A DNA stretch of 64,000 bases from Mycoplasma buteonis (GTDB taxonomy: Bacteria > Bacillota_I > Bacilli_A > Mycoplasmatales > Metamycoplasmataceae), in NCBI RefSeq assembly GCF_000733865.1, contig NZ_JPOK01000004.1:124001-188000 (forward strand), given 5' to 3'. The position numbers and the translations under genes were made by a program. Positions 22,956-33,940 of this stretch are shown here, one piece after another (within the stretch, counting starts at the first letter, position 1; each line of letters starts with the position of its first letter). The notes below the pieces were generated by a model that was not told the DNA's origin, did not search any database, and was given only the letters and a program-made list of their open reading frames with translations.

Positions 22956-23839
22956 ATTGGTTTTAGCAATTTTGCTTTTGCGGTTTTTAATTCAAGTTCA
23001 TCTAAAAGCGGAATTGCTGCTTCTAGATTAACTTTAGTAAGTGAATAATTATTTAAATCGTCTTGAAAATTAGGCACATTAGGATTTAAAACTGTTAATT
23101 CATAGCACATTTGACCTGTTTGTTGACCGTCAACTAATTTTTTACGAACTGCAGGTTTAATAAGTGTTGAATTAATATTATCAAAAATAGCTTGAAAACT
23201 GCCAAAATTTGAAATTAAATTAACTGCGGTTACATCTCCAATCCCTTTAATTCCAGGTAAATTATCTGATGCATCACCTTTTAGAGCTTTAAAGTCAATA
23301 ACTTGTTTAGGAGTGTATCCGTTATCTAAAAGAAAAATTTCTTCATCAATTACTTTAAAACCACTAGCAAAATCTTTTGATTTATTGATAATTTTTGTAT
23401 TAGGATTAATGAGTTGCATAAGATCACGATCGTGAGAAAAAACAAATTTTTCACCTTCAATTTTTTCGCAGTAAGCAGCAATTAAATCATCAGCTTCAAA
23501 ACCGCTAATTTCTTGATGATTAATTTGCATTAAACTTAAAATTTCTTTAATTAAATCAAATTGCTGAAAAAGTTCACTTGGTGCTTTAGTGCGACCTGAT
23601 TTATAATCCTGAAAAATTTCGTGACGTTTCGTTTTTTCTTTTGCATCAAAAGCAATAAATAAATGAGTAGGATTAATGAATTCTACTAATTTTGTTAATT
23701 GGGATAAAAAAACGGAAATTCCGTTTGTAGGAACACCTTTACTAGAACGCAAGATATCATTTGGATTTCGATAATAAGTTGCATAAAAACTTTGAAACAT
23801 TAAGTAGTTACCATCAATTACTAAACTAGTTGTCTTCAT
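22949..23839 (-). CDS. 5'-3' exonuclease (PolI N-terminal domain type)
   Basis: A 296-residue stand-alone 5'-flap/RNA-primer exonuclease, the usual mycoplasma replacement for full-length PolI. Acidic metal-binding clusters are seen: LVIDGNYLMFQSFYA, FIAFDAKEKTKRHEIFQDYKSGR, GFEADDLIAAY, FSHDRDLMQL, and FKALKGDASDNLPGIKGIG, the last continuing into a helix-hairpin-helix that binds DNA. The ending KPIW uses UGA as Trp before the TAG. It overlaps dnaE by 14 bp and coaE by 7 bp. Confidence 0.93.
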
Positions 23840-26804
23840 CTACATATTCCTTTCAATCATAAGCTCTTAAGAAGTTTTTATCGGTATTAGAAATATAAAT
23901 TAAAAGCATTCTTGGAGTATTATTATTAGCTAATTCTAACATTTCAGATGAAAATCCATAACAAATAACTGATGCTGTTTCATCTTTTAGTGAAACAGTT
24001 ACCATTTTTTTTGTAGGATGCTTACGAACATTAGTAAGATAAGCTAATACTCACACTTTTTCAGTTGTTAGTTCTATTAATTTTGGACGAACAACTGTTA
24101 CTGATTTTTGATTAAATTGAACTAAGTTAGGAATTGCATTGTAAATATCTCCTAAAAGTTCACTTTCATAACGCATTTCCATATCGATATTTCTACTTAA
24201 AACTGGGATTGGCATTTTGTCATAACTATAAGTTTTTAAGAAACTACGTAAAAAATCAATTGATTCATTTTCTGTTTCAAAAGTTTTCTTTTTTAGTAAC
24301 GCTGCAAAAATATTGTAAACATTAGTAAATTCTTCAAAAAAACCTAAAAGCATTTCTACATTACCAAATTCACGAAAAACGTTAGCTTTAATTAATGTGG
24401 TTAAAACTGAATCACCGACACCTGCTAGTTTTAATCTCATTAATCCTTCCAATAAATTATTAATTTTTCCGTTTTGTCTTATTTCAGAAACAATTTTGTT
24501 TACCGCAACTACTCCAACACCTTTAATCATAATAAGAGGTAAATAAAGTTCATTTTGATATATTTCGACATTTTCTGTCGAAATGTTAATTTTTGGTGAA
24601 TTTACCTTGATTCCTTGAGATCTTGCATCTAATGCATATTTTTTAATAGTCAATAGATCTCCAGAAGAATTACTTAATAATACTGAATAAAATTCAAAAG
24701 GAAAGCGAGCTTTATAATAAGCTAATTTATAAGCTATCAGAGCGTAAGCAACCGCATGAGACTTGTTAAATCCATATGCAGCAAATTTTTCAATATTAGA
24801 ATAGATTCTATCAAGTGTATCTAATGAAATATTATTTTCTCTACCACCTTCAAAAAACATATTTTTATAGCTATGGAGCTTGCTTTCATCTTTTTTAGAA
24901 ATTGCTCTACGTAATAAATCAGCTTGTGCAAAAGATAAATTACCAACTTTTTGTGCAATTTGCATAATTTGCTCTTGATAAACAATAATTCCATAAGTTT
25001 GAGCTACTATTTCATCATAAAGTGGATGAATTTTTTCAATTAAATTTGGATTTCTTTTATTTGCAGCATAAACTTCAATGTATTGCATTGGACCTGGTCT
25101 AAACAGTGAAATAATAGCATATAAATCGTCAAAGCTATCAACATGGACTAACTTAATAGCTTTTTTCATACCATCACTTTCGAGCTGAAAAATTCCATTT
25201 GTTGTTAATTTGTTAAGTAAATCAAAAGTTTGATGATCAGCAAAGATAGCGTAGTTATTACCTAAAACATAATCAAAACGCTTATTAACTGGAACTAAAC
25301 TTTCAATTTCTTGTAAAATAGTCAGATTTTTTAAACCTAAAAAATCTATTTTAATAAGACCAAATTGTTCCAAATTATTCATAGTGAATTGAATTTGATT
25401 AAAACCATTTTCATTTAAAGAAATTGGAAATTGATTAATTAATTTTTCACTTGCTATAACTACACCTGCAGCATGAAGTCCAGTTTGACGTGGAAGACCT
25501 TCAATTTGGCTTGCATATTCATGTAAATTTGGATATTGAGACACTAAAATTCGATATTTTTTATTTTTTTCATAAGCTTCAGTTAATGAAGTATCAAATT
25601 TAGTTAAAGAGGCAGAAATTTTATTTACATCAGCTGTTGGTATTTTTAAAATTCTAGCTACATCACGAATTGAATTTTTAGATGCTAAAGTTTGAAAAGT
25701 TGTAATTAGAGCTACTTTATCAGAACCGTATTTATTTTGTAAATATTTTAAAAGTAAATCACGTTTATTATCTTGAATATCTAAATCAATATCAGGTAAA
25801 GAAACACGATCTACATTTAAAAATCTTTCGAAAAGCAATCCAAAATCTAAAGGATTAATTTCTGTAATGTGCAATAAATAAGCAATTAAACTTCCAGAAG
25901 CACTACCACGTCCTGGACCTATTTCTATGTTGTTTTCTCTAGCTCATTTTAGTGCATCTCAAATAATTAAAAAATAATCAATAAATCCTAATTTTTTAAT
26001 TGTTTCATATTCCATCAAAACACGATCTTTTAATAGTTGTAAATCATATTTTTGTTTTAATTCTTCAAAACGTTCATTTTGAATTAATTTTTTGAATAAA
26101 AGATCACTATTATCAGAAAATTTAGCTAATTTAATACTGTTATCTGGTGGAGTTATTTTAATAGACTCAACCATTTTAAGCATATTTTGGTAAACTTCTT
26201 CACTCAAATCATCAAACTCTGCATCATCAAAATATTCATAATATGTATAGACTTGATGTTCTTTACCTGCAATTTGATCTAAAACTCCTAAAATTTCATT
26301 ATCTTCAAAATCCAAAATTCTTTTAGTTGGTGCAAAAACTGTTCTTTCATTAACTGGTTTTTTGCTATTAAAATAAAAGTTATTAGGTAACTGTTCAACA
26401 CTTAAATTAAGTTTTTTAGCAACCATACCTTTTTCATAATGATCAATAACGTATAAATTTTCATCTTTTAACAAGTTAAAATCCATAATTTTTTGATTTA
26501 AAGAGTTTGCATAAATTAATTGATTAATTAATGCTAAACCATCATTATTTTTTGCTAAAACGATGATTTTAAAGTAATTTTGCTCATCAACATAAAACTT
26601 AGTTTCAATCCCAACAATTGGCTTAATTCCTGTTTTAACTTGCAAATCATAGTAATAAGGTAAAGCATATAAATTATTAACATCAGTTAACGGAAGATAC
26701 TCTAATTTATTTTCTAAAGCTTTTTTAAATAAATCAATTAATTTAATTTTTGAATAAAGAAATGAAAATTCAGTATTTGTATGTAAATAAATTCTTTTTC
26801 GCAT
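23826..26804 (-). CDS. dnaE: DNA polymerase III alpha subunit, DnaE type
   Basis: A 992-residue replicative polymerase. The N-terminal PHP domain is degenerate (YLHTNTEFSFLYSKIK). The polymerase site has GPGRGSASGSL and the catalytic aspartates in VSLPDIDLDIQD (about residue 325). GLPRQTGLHAAGVVIA, SLFRPGPMQYIEVYAANK and YGFNKSHAVAYALIAYKLAYYKA (thumb/fingers) are all present. A helix-hairpin-helix and an OB region lie near the C-terminus. The second Firmicute-type polymerase, PolC, is not in this window. It heads the operon with the exonuclease, coaE, dnaB-like, dnaI-like and fmt genes. Confidence 0.96.
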
Positions 26805-26831
26805 AAATTTATTTTAACTTATTTAAAAATT

Positions 26832-26864
26832 AAAAAAATTAGATATTAAAAATATAATATCTAA
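26832..26864 (-). terminator. Intrinsic terminator after the first rpiR-type gene
   Basis: A perfect 10-bp stem TTAGATATTA / TAATATCTAA is followed on the minus strand by TTTTTTT. It starts 2 bp after the regulator stop and isolates it from dnaE. Confidence 0.88.
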
Positions 26865-26866
26865 TC

Positions 26867-27730
26867 CTATGAATTGCGTTTATTCTTTTTCCACTTATCC
26901 ATTAACTTAATTGCTTCATTTAGCTTAACGCGTAATTCTTGATTTTCAATCAAAATAGACTCAAATAAAATATCAGCAATCATAAGTTGAGAAATTTTTG
27001 TAGACAAAGGAATATTTAAATTACTTGAATAAATTTTTTGATATACAATTGCTATGTCTTTGTTATGTAAGTAGCTTGCATCATTATTTGAAGTAATAAA
27101 AATAATTGGTACATCTCTATTATGGCACTCTTCAATGCAGAAAAAAAGTTCAGGTGAATTTAGGTTGTCAGAAAACAAAACAAAGACATCATTTTTAGTA
27201 GCACAAGCTAAAGCTGGAATAAAAGTGTGAAAATCATTTTCTGAAATTACATTTTTAGCTATTTTGTATAAATTGGAAACTAATGTTTCAGACATTCTTT
27301 TGCTACTTCCAGCACCCAGAACATAAATTTTGTTCGCTTCGTTAATGAGTGATGCTGCTTGCTCAGTAGCTGATAGTAACTCTTGGTTATATAAGTTATC
27401 AAAAACATATTTAATTCCTGAACGAATGGTTGATAGATTATTATTCTTATCTTCTGAAATAGGATATTGATCAATAAATTTTTGAATAGACTTATTAATA
27501 TATATAGTTAAAGCTTGGTAATTTTTAAAACCATATTTATTTGCAAACCGAGAAACTGATGCCACTGAAATATTAATTTCTGCTGCAAAATCACGAATGT
27601 TATAATCAAAAAAATCTCCATCAAAACAATTGATGAATTCCAAAATCTTATAATCATTTTTTGACAGTCCAGAAATTCCTTTTAGAATTGGTTTCTTAAC
27701 TTTGCATGCTTCATTAACACTTTTTTTCAT
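26867..27730 (-). CDS. RpiR/MurR-family regulator (ula-linked)
   Basis: A 287-residue regulator with an N-terminal helix-turn-helix (RDFAAEINISVASVSRFANKYGFKNYQAL, about residues 48-76) and a C-terminal SIS sugar-phosphate domain (IYVLGAGSSKRMSETLVSNLYKI). I start at the ATG at 27730 because TTGGAG lies 5 nt upstream; an in-frame ATG at 27769 would place a palindrome inside the gene. It is divergent from the ascorbate operon, with several palindromes between, so it probably controls that operon in response to a sugar phosphate. It may also regulate itself. Confidence 0.88.
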   Translation of the reverse strand: MKKSVNEACKVKKPILKGISGLSKNDYKILEFINCFDGDFFDYNIRDFAAEINISVASVSRFANKYGFKNYQALTIYINKSIQKFIDQYPISEDKNNNLSTIRSGIKYVFDNLYNQELLSATEQAASLINEANKIYVLGAGSSKRMSETLVSNLYKIAKNVISENDFHTFIPALACATKNDVFVLFSDNLNSPELFFCIEECHNRDVPIIFITSNNDASYLHNKDIAIVYQKIYSSNLNIPLSTKISQLMIADILFESILIENQELRVKLNEAIKLMDKWKKNKRNS

Positions 27731-27744
27731 AAAACTCCAAAAAC

Positions 27745-27758
27745 TGGAAAAATTTCCA
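27745..27758. promoter_or_regulatory. Palindrome before the RpiR-type gene
   Basis: TGGAAAAATTTCCA is a palindrome with 6-bp arms and an AA centre, 15 bp upstream of the regulator ATG. It is a candidate autoregulatory operator. Symmetric GAAA/TTTC-type sites are plausible for RpiR-family proteins, but the assignment is an inference. Confidence 0.45.
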
Positions 27759-27812
27759 CATTTTTTCATTATGCTTTTTTAAGCAAATGTAAAAAAGTTA
27801 CGCTTTTTCACT

Positions 27813-27864
27813 ACACAATTGTGTTATTTTGAATAATTATAAAACTTTTTGTAAATTTTTTACA
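27813..27864. promoter_or_regulatory. Operator-like palindromes in the ula divergent region
   Basis: Two further exact inverted repeats lie in the 250-bp divergent region: ACACAATTGTGT (27813-27824) and TGTAAATTTTTTACA (27850-27864; TGTAAA and TTTACA arms, 3-base centre). A related half site TGTAAA also lies at about 27788. They flank the middle of the region and could bind the adjacent regulator. Confidence 0.45.
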
Positions 27865-27980
27865 TTTTTCGATGTGACAAAGCCTTAAAAAAGTTCAAAA
27901 TATTAGTGAATAGAAGTTGCAAAAAACTTAATAAACTCTTCTATTTGGACTTTTAAAACATTATTATATAAAGGAGTTTT

Positions 27981-29042
27981 ATGAAAGAAAAATTCGCAAG
28001 AACTGTTTTTGGTGACATTCCTGCTTCACAACTTGGTGTGACAGATTGTCATGATCACTTTATTAAAAACGGTGGACCAGAAGTTGAAGAACACATTGAC
28101 TTTTTAATGTTAAATGTGGATGCTTCTGTAGCGGAATTCAAAGAATTCATTAACAGAGGTGGTTCAACAATAGTTACTATGGATCCACCTAATGTAGGTA
28201 GAGACGTAATTAAAACACTTCAAATTGCTGAAGCTGTTAAACCACTTGGTGGACACGTTATTATGTCAACAGGATTTCACAAAGCTAAATTCTATGACAA
28301 ATACTGCTCTTGATTAGCAACAGTTCCAACAGCAGACATTGTTAAAATGTGTGTTGCTGAAATTGAAGAAGGTATGGACGAATATAACTACAACGGACCA
28401 GTTGTAAAACGTTCAAAAGCAAAAGCTGGAATTATTAAAGCTGGTACAGGTTACGCTGCAATTGACAGACTTGAACTTAAAGCATTAGAAGTTGCTGCTA
28501 GAACATCAATTCAAACAGGTTGTCCAATTCTAGTGCATACACAATTAGGTACAATGGCTCTTGAAGTTGCTCAACACTTAATTGATTTTGGTGCTAACCC
28601 ACGCAAAATTCAAATTTCACACTTAAACAAAAACCCAGATAAATACTACTATGAAAAAATTATTAAAGAAACTGGTGTTACACTTTGTTTAGATGGGCCT
28701 GACCGTGTTAAATATTATCCAGATTCAACTTTAGCTGAAAACATTAAATACTTAGTTGATAAAGGATTACAAAAACACATTACATTAAGCCTAGACGCAG
28801 GTAGAATTCTTTACCAAAGAAACTATGGAATTACAAAAGGTAAAGAAACATTTGGTTTAGCTTACTTATTTGATAGATTTATTCCATTATTAAAACAACT
28901 TGGAGTTTCTCAAGAAGCTATCGATGATATGCTTATTAATAACCCACGCGAAATTCTTGCATTCGATGAACCACGTGTTTACGATGAATCAAAAGTTTCA
29001 CCTGAGTTAAAACAACTTAAAAAAGACTTAAAATTAGACTAA
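27981..29042 (+). CDS. Phosphotriesterase-family sugar-lactone phosphate lactonase
   Basis: A 353-residue amidohydrolase-fold enzyme. Metal ligands are visible: His24 and His26 (DCHDHF), Lys153 (carboxylated, GIIKAGTGY), His186 (VHTQ), His214 (ISHLNK) and Asp272 (SLDAGR). The phosphate-binding residues reported for the crystallised Mycoplasma synoviae homologue MS53_0025 (Lys217, Lys244, Tyr245, Arg275, Tyr278) fall at exactly these numbers here. From memory, that enzyme hydrolyses D-xylono-1,4-lactone 5-phosphate and L-arabino-1,4-lactone 5-phosphate. It leads the ascorbate operon, where UlaG would be expected, so it probably opens a lactone phosphate in that pathway. AAGGAG precedes the ATG. 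Confidence 0.93.
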
Positions 29043-29085
29043 TATTTTTAAAACCTTAACTTAATTTCTTATTAAAGGACTAATT

Positions 29086-30807
29086 ATGAAAGCAAATGGC
29101 AAAAAATTTAATTTTAAAGCCATCCTTTGGTTAGGAATTGTTTTACTAGCTTTCTTAGTAATGGCTGGTATTACCTACGGAGTTAGAATGGGAGTTTACA
29201 ACGATGATTTTGGTAAAGCATCAAGTTTCTTCGTTAGTAAAGTTCTTGTTTCTAACTTATTAGGATCAGTAACAATTCTTATCGGAGTGGTGGTATTCGC
29301 AGGATATTTAATTCTGGGAAGAGGATTTACCGATTCATTCCTTGGAATGGTTAAAGCAATGATTGGTGTTATCATGCTTAAAATTGGTGCATCAGTACTT
29401 GTTGGTATGGCTAAACCAATTTTCGCTGCTATCGGAAATCTTGGAACAGATATTACACCATTAGATCCTTATTTCGTATGAAATGATTCAGCTGCATGAC
29501 TTAAATCATTAAATGCAGGTTATGAAGCTTGAATCGCATACGCATTACTTATTGGTTTCGCTTTCAATATTGTAATGGTTATTTTACGTAAATGAACTAA
29601 CATGCACTCAGTAATGCTTACAGGACACGTAATGTTCCAACAAGCAGCTGTCGTTGTTCCCGTTACATTCTTTACAATGTTCTTTACACAAGGTTCAGGA
29701 AGTCTTCAAACATTTGCTGCCTCAACAGGTGCTGTTGCAGGAACAATCTTAATTAGTGGACTTGTTCTTGGACTTTACTGATCAGTAGGATCATCTGCAA
29801 CAATTAAAGGTTCAGATGTTGTTACAGAAAAAGCTGGTTTCTGTGTTGGACACCAACAAATGCTTGGATTATCAATTGCTTATGGAATTGGTAAATACTT
29901 TGGTAAAAAAGAAGAATCAGCTGAAACTAAAAAAATTAGTAATAAAGTAAAAATCTTTGAAGACAATATTTTTACTCAAACATTATTAATTTTCGTATTA
30001 TTCTTAACATTAATTTTAATTATTCAATTCGCAAGTACAAAACCATTTGGATTACCAGATGGTTCAGTAAATGGTGCTGCATACGGACAATGAAACGTTG
30101 ATGCTCAATTTTGAGTAATTAATATTTTACTTGGTTCAATGAAACTCGTAACATCAATTCTTGTACTTCAAGCCGGAGTTAGAATGTTCGTTACAGAACT
30201 TCAACAATCATTCCAAGGTATTGCAGAAAAACTTGCACCAGGTGCAGTTATCGCTGTTGACGTTGCTGCTACATACGGATTTAGTATGAACTCAGTAACA
30301 TATGGTTTTGCTGCTGGTACAGTTGCACAATTTATTGCTGTAGGTATCTTAATTGGTATTTCAAGAGCAACAAGTGGTGCAGTTCCAATTGTAATTCCAT
30401 TATTCATTACATTATTCTTTAACTCAGGATCAATTGGAGTATTTGCTAATGCTTCAGGTGGATATAAAGCATCATTAATTGTTCCAGCAATTTTTGGATT
30501 TATTGAAATCTTTGTTATCGCCGCAGGATTATGAGCTCTTAAACACACACAAAGCTCATTACCAACAGAATATGCAGGATTATCAATGCCATTTAAAGGT
30601 GGATTCTTAGGAATGTTTGACTGAAACTTCTTCTTTGGATTAGCATTGCTTGCTTCACCAAGCCCAATTGCATCAGGTATTGTAGTTGGTGGTGTAATTC
30701 CAGTTGCCTTAATTGTTCTTTCACAATTAATTGATACAAACCGTCAAACAAAAGCAACATTATTACAAAAAGTATTCAAAATCAAACCTCAATTGATTAT
30801 GGAATAA
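29086..30807 (+). CDS. ulaA: PTS ascorbate-specific EIIC (UlaA)
   Basis: A 573-residue membrane permease with about 10-12 hydrophobic segments and many Gly/Ala-rich helices. It includes HVMFQQAAVVVPVTFF, VGHQQMLGLSIAYGIGKYFG, and SPSPIASGIVVGGVIP near the end, which match the UlaA/SgaT family that carries ascorbate during phosphorylation. It is longer than E. coli UlaA (465), with an N-terminal extension and a longer central loop (KKEESAETKKISNK). It is read through many UGA Trp codons. Partners ulaB and ulaC follow. Confidence 0.93.
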
Positions 30808-30811
30808 TTGG

Positions 30812-30842
30812 ATTAATCGGCGGTCAAACGCCGATTAATTTT
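30812..30842 (+). terminator. Hairpin between ulaA and ulaB
   Basis: A perfect 11-bp GC-containing stem ATTAATCGGCG / CGCCGATTAAT with a six-base loop is followed by TTTTATTT. It starts four bases after ulaA stops and well before ulaB. It would end or thin transcription, or protect the ulaA 3' end, giving more permease than EIIB/EIIA message. Confidence 0.8.
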
Positions 30843-30900
30843 ATTTAAATAAAAAATAAAAAGGAATATACTTTACAAAACAATTTAAAAAGGAGAAATT

Positions 30901-31173
30901 ATGAAAGTATTATGTTTATGTGGTTCAGGGATGGGAACATCAATGATTATTAAATTAAAAGTAACACAAGCTCTTAAAGAATTAGGCATTCAAGGAAATG
31001 TTGAAGCATTAGGATTAGGACAAGGAAAAAGTGTTGTTAACAACTTTGATGTTGTTTTATGTACAGCAAACTTTGTCTCAGAAATCAAAAACACAACCGC
31101 AAAAGTTTACGGATTAAAAAATGTAATGAGCTTAGATGAAATCAAAGAAGCTCTTAACGACGCAAATAAATAA
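30901..31173 (+). CDS. ulaB: PTS ascorbate-specific EIIB (UlaB)
   Basis: A 90-residue cytosolic phosphocarrier. The phosphocysteine loop reads LCLCGSGMGTSMIIK at residues 4-18 (active Cys7). The fold VEALGLGQGKSVVNNFDVVLCTANF is typical for the lactose/ascorbate-type IIB. AAAAGGAGAA provides a strong ribosome-binding site. It hands phosphate from UlaC to ascorbate bound by UlaA. Confidence 0.93.
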   Translation: MKVLCLCGSGMGTSMIIKLKVTQALKELGIQGNVEALGLGQGKSVVNNFDVVLCTANFVSEIKNTTAKVYGLKNVMSLDEIKEALNDANK

Positions 31174-31197
31174 AATAAATATCAAAATAAGGAAAAT

Positions 31198-31683
31198 ATG
31201 TCAAAACAACTTAATTTATTAGATACCTTAATTGAAATTGATTCAATTAGAATTCATCAAGAAGCATCAGATTGGAAAGAAGCTGTAAAACTAGCAACTA
31301 AACCACTTGAAGATGCAAAAGTTATTAATGAAAAATATTATGAAGCTATTTTAGATTCAACAGCAAAGCATGGTCCATACTATGTACTTATGCCAGGATT
31401 AGCTATGCCTCATGCATCAGGAACACAAGAAACTGTTTTTGGTAATGGTTTTTCACTAGTAACACTTAAAAAACCAGTTAAATTTGATAACGGAATGGAA
31501 GTAAGTGTGTTAATTTGCATTGCTGCAATTGATGGTGAAACACATGTCAAAATTGCTATTCCACAAATTGTTGCTGTTTTTGAAGATCCAGCAAATATTG
31601 ACAAAATTGCTAAAATGGAGTCAAAAGAAGAAGTGATTGAATTTATTAAATCAATTGATTACACAAAATATTTAAATATTTAG
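31198..31683 (+). CDS. ulaC: PTS ascorbate-specific EIIA (UlaC)
   Basis: A 161-residue IIA of the mannitol/fructose type. The phosphoryl-accepting His is in YVLMPGLAMPHASGTQETV (about residue 69), and the fold continues through FSLVTLKKPVKF and the HVKIAIPQIVAVF segment that carries the second family His. AAGGAAAAT precedes the ATG. It lies 24 bp after ulaB and 8 bp before ulaD. Confidence 0.92.
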   Translation: MSKQLNLLDTLIEIDSIRIHQEASDWKEAVKLATKPLEDAKVINEKYYEAILDSTAKHGPYYVLMPGLAMPHASGTQETVFGNGFSLVTLKKPVKFDNGMEVSVLICIAAIDGETHVKIAIPQIVAVFEDPANIDKIAKMESKEEVIEFIKSIDYTKYLNI

Positions 31684-31691
31684 GAGAAAAA

Positions 31692-32348
31692 ATGAGTAAA
31701 CCACTTTTACAAATTGCACTTGATAACTTAACAATCGATGATGCTATTAAAGCTGCAAGAAAAGTCGAAAAATATATTGATGTCATTGAAGTAGGAACAA
31801 TTTTAATTGCATCAGAAGGTAAAAGAGCAATTGCGGAACTAAAAAAAGCTTTCCCAGACAAACTAATTGTTGCTGATGGCAAGATTGCTGACGCAGGTAA
31901 GGTTTTTGGAAATATGTTTTTCGGAAATGGTGCAGATTACACTACATGTATTTGCGCAGCTGAAGTACCTACAATTGTTGAAACAATGAAAATTGGTAAA
32001 GAACACAAAGATACAAACGAAGTTCAAATTGAAATGACTTCAAACTTCAGCTGAGAACAAGCACAAAAGTGAAAAGAAGCTGGAGTTCCACAAGTTGTTT
32101 GACACCGCAGTAGAGACTCTCAAGCTAGTGGTGTAAAATGAGGACAAAGAGATATTGATGCAGTTAAAAAATTAGCTGAAATGGGATTTAAAGTTACAGT
32201 TACTGGTGGAGTTGCTCTTGAAGATATTAAATTATTTAAAGATATCCCAATTTATATTTTTATCGCAGGACGTAGCTTAAGAGATGCAGAAAATCCAGAA
32301 TTAGCGGCTAAGGAATTTAAAGATGAGTTTGCAAAATACTGAAAATAA
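31692..32348 (+). CDS. ulaD: 3-keto-L-gulonate-6-phosphate decarboxylase
   Basis: A 218-residue TIM-barrel enzyme of the OMP decarboxylase suprafamily converting 3-keto-L-gulonate 6-phosphate to L-xylulose 5-phosphate. The opening [16 protein letters not shown], the metal/substrate motif [13 protein letters not shown], the catalytic D-x-K-x-x-D strand [11 protein letters not shown] (about residue 60) and the phosphate-binding [11 protein letters not shown] and FIAGRSL all fit. In-frame UGA Trp codons are frequent in its second half. Its 3' end overlaps ulaE by 26 bp. Confidence 0.94.
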
Positions 32349-33204
32349 TCGTTTACTCGGAATTTATGAAAAAGCAATTAATAACAAATTCTCACTAGAA
32401 GAAAAAATTTTAATTGCTAAAGCAGCTGGTTATGATTTTATGGAATTTTCTGTTGATGAAACAGATATGCGTTTAGCGAGACTTGATTGAAGCGAAAACG
32501 AAATTCGTCATGCACAAGAATTATTAGTTAAACATCAATTTAATTTTAATTCAATGACATTAAGTGGACATCGTAAGTTTCCTTTTGGTTCTCATGATTC
32601 AAAAATTAGAGAACGTGCTATGGAAATTATGGAAAAAGCTATTATTTTAGCTAAAAAATTAGGTATTAGAACAGTACAACTAGCCGGATATGATGTTTAT
32701 TATGAAGAATCCGATGCTGAGACTAAAAAATATTTTTTAGAAGGAATTAAAAAAGCAACACAATTAGCATCTAAACATTCAGTAATGTTAGCATTTGAAA
32801 TTATGGATACCCGTTTTATGGGAACAAATTCTCGTGCACTAACTTATGTAAACAAAGTTAATAGTCCATATTTAGGAATTTATCCTGATTTAGGAAATAT
32901 TTATCAATGAGCTAATAAAAAAGATTTATATAATGAATTTGAGTTAGCTAAAAATAAACTCATTGCTTTTCACTTCAAAGATACTGTTCCAGGAAAATTC
33001 CGCGATATACCATTTGGAACTGGAACAGTTGATTTTCCATTTATGCTCCAAATTTTAAAAGATTTAAAACTCAATCAACCTATTATGATTGAAATGTGAT
33101 CTTTAAATAAAGAAGATGAAACTAAAGAAGAAGCAATCAAATATATTGCTGATGCTAAAAAATTCTATCACGATAGCTGAGCAAAAGTAGGAGGTGATAA
33201 TTAA
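32323..33204 (+). CDS. ulaE: L-xylulose/L-ribulose-5-phosphate 3-epimerase
   Basis: A 293-residue xylose-isomerase-like TIM barrel (UlaE/SgbU) converting L-xylulose 5-phosphate to L-ribulose 5-phosphate. Seen: [105 protein letters not shown] and IEMW; the conserved Glu, Asp, His and Glu metal ligands are in these strands. I start at the ATG at 32323 (AAGGA upstream), which puts 26 bp inside ulaD in another frame. Confidence 0.92.
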
Positions 33205-33205
33205 G

Positions 33206-33940
33206 ATGAGACAAATTCCACAAGAATATATTCAAGAAATTAATGCTTTAAAACAAGAAGTTTATAACGCTAACATGTTGCTGGTTGAATATGGACTAGT
33301 CATTCATACTTGAGGTAATGTTTCAGGGATTACCAAAGATCGTAAATTTATGGTTATTAAGCCTAGTGGTGTTTCTTATCAAGAATTATCACCGCTAGAT
33401 TTAGTAGTAACAGATTTAGATAACAACATTTATGATTCAAAATATAACCCATCTGTTGATACTCCAACTCATACATTAATTTATAAAAATAATCCAGAAA
33501 TTAAAGGAATCGTGCATACACATAGTAAAAATGCTGTTGCATTTGCGCAAGCTGGAAAAGATATCCCATGCTATGGAACAACACATGCAGATAATTTTTA
33601 TGGACCGATTCCATGTGCACGTGCTTTAACTCCTGAAGAAATTAATGGTGAATACGAACACAACACAGGGTTAGTTATTTTAGAAATGTTCAAAAATCGT
33701 AAACTTGATTTTAAAGCAACACCAGGAACTCTTGTTAGAGAACACGGACCATTTGCTTGATCATTTAAAAGTCCAAAAGATGCAGTTAATATCGCATTAA
33801 CAATGGAAACTATTGCTGAAATGGCAATTAAAACAATGATAGTAACAAATAACGAAAGTCACTTAGCGCAAGATGCATTAGTTGAAAGACATTATCAAAG
33901 AAAACATGGTAAAAATGCTACTTATGGACAAAAAAATTAG
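33206..33940 (+). CDS. ulaF: L-ribulose-5-phosphate 4-epimerase
   Basis: A 244-residue class-II aldolase-fold epimerase (AraD/UlaF) giving D-xylulose 5-phosphate for the pentose phosphate pathway. Motifs: VIHTWGNVSGI (phosphate site), VIKPSGVSYQEL, HTHSKNAVAFAQAG with two zinc His, GTTHADNFYGPIPCAR and VREHGPFAW with the third zinc His. A near-perfect GGAGGTGAT ribosome-binding site sits in the ulaE end, and one base separates the genes. Confidence 0.94.

Noticed and set aside
23826-26804. PolC instead of DnaE
   Set aside because: No exonuclease (DnaQ-like) insertion or N-terminal OB domain is present; the length and PHP-first order fit DnaE.
27731-27769. Upstream ATG for the first RpiR-type gene
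   Set aside because: It would put the palindrome 27745-27758 inside the gene and has no ribosome-binding site, unlike the ATG at 27730.
30201-30548. Minus-strand 115-residue ORF
   Set aside because: It is antisense to ulaA with no start signals.
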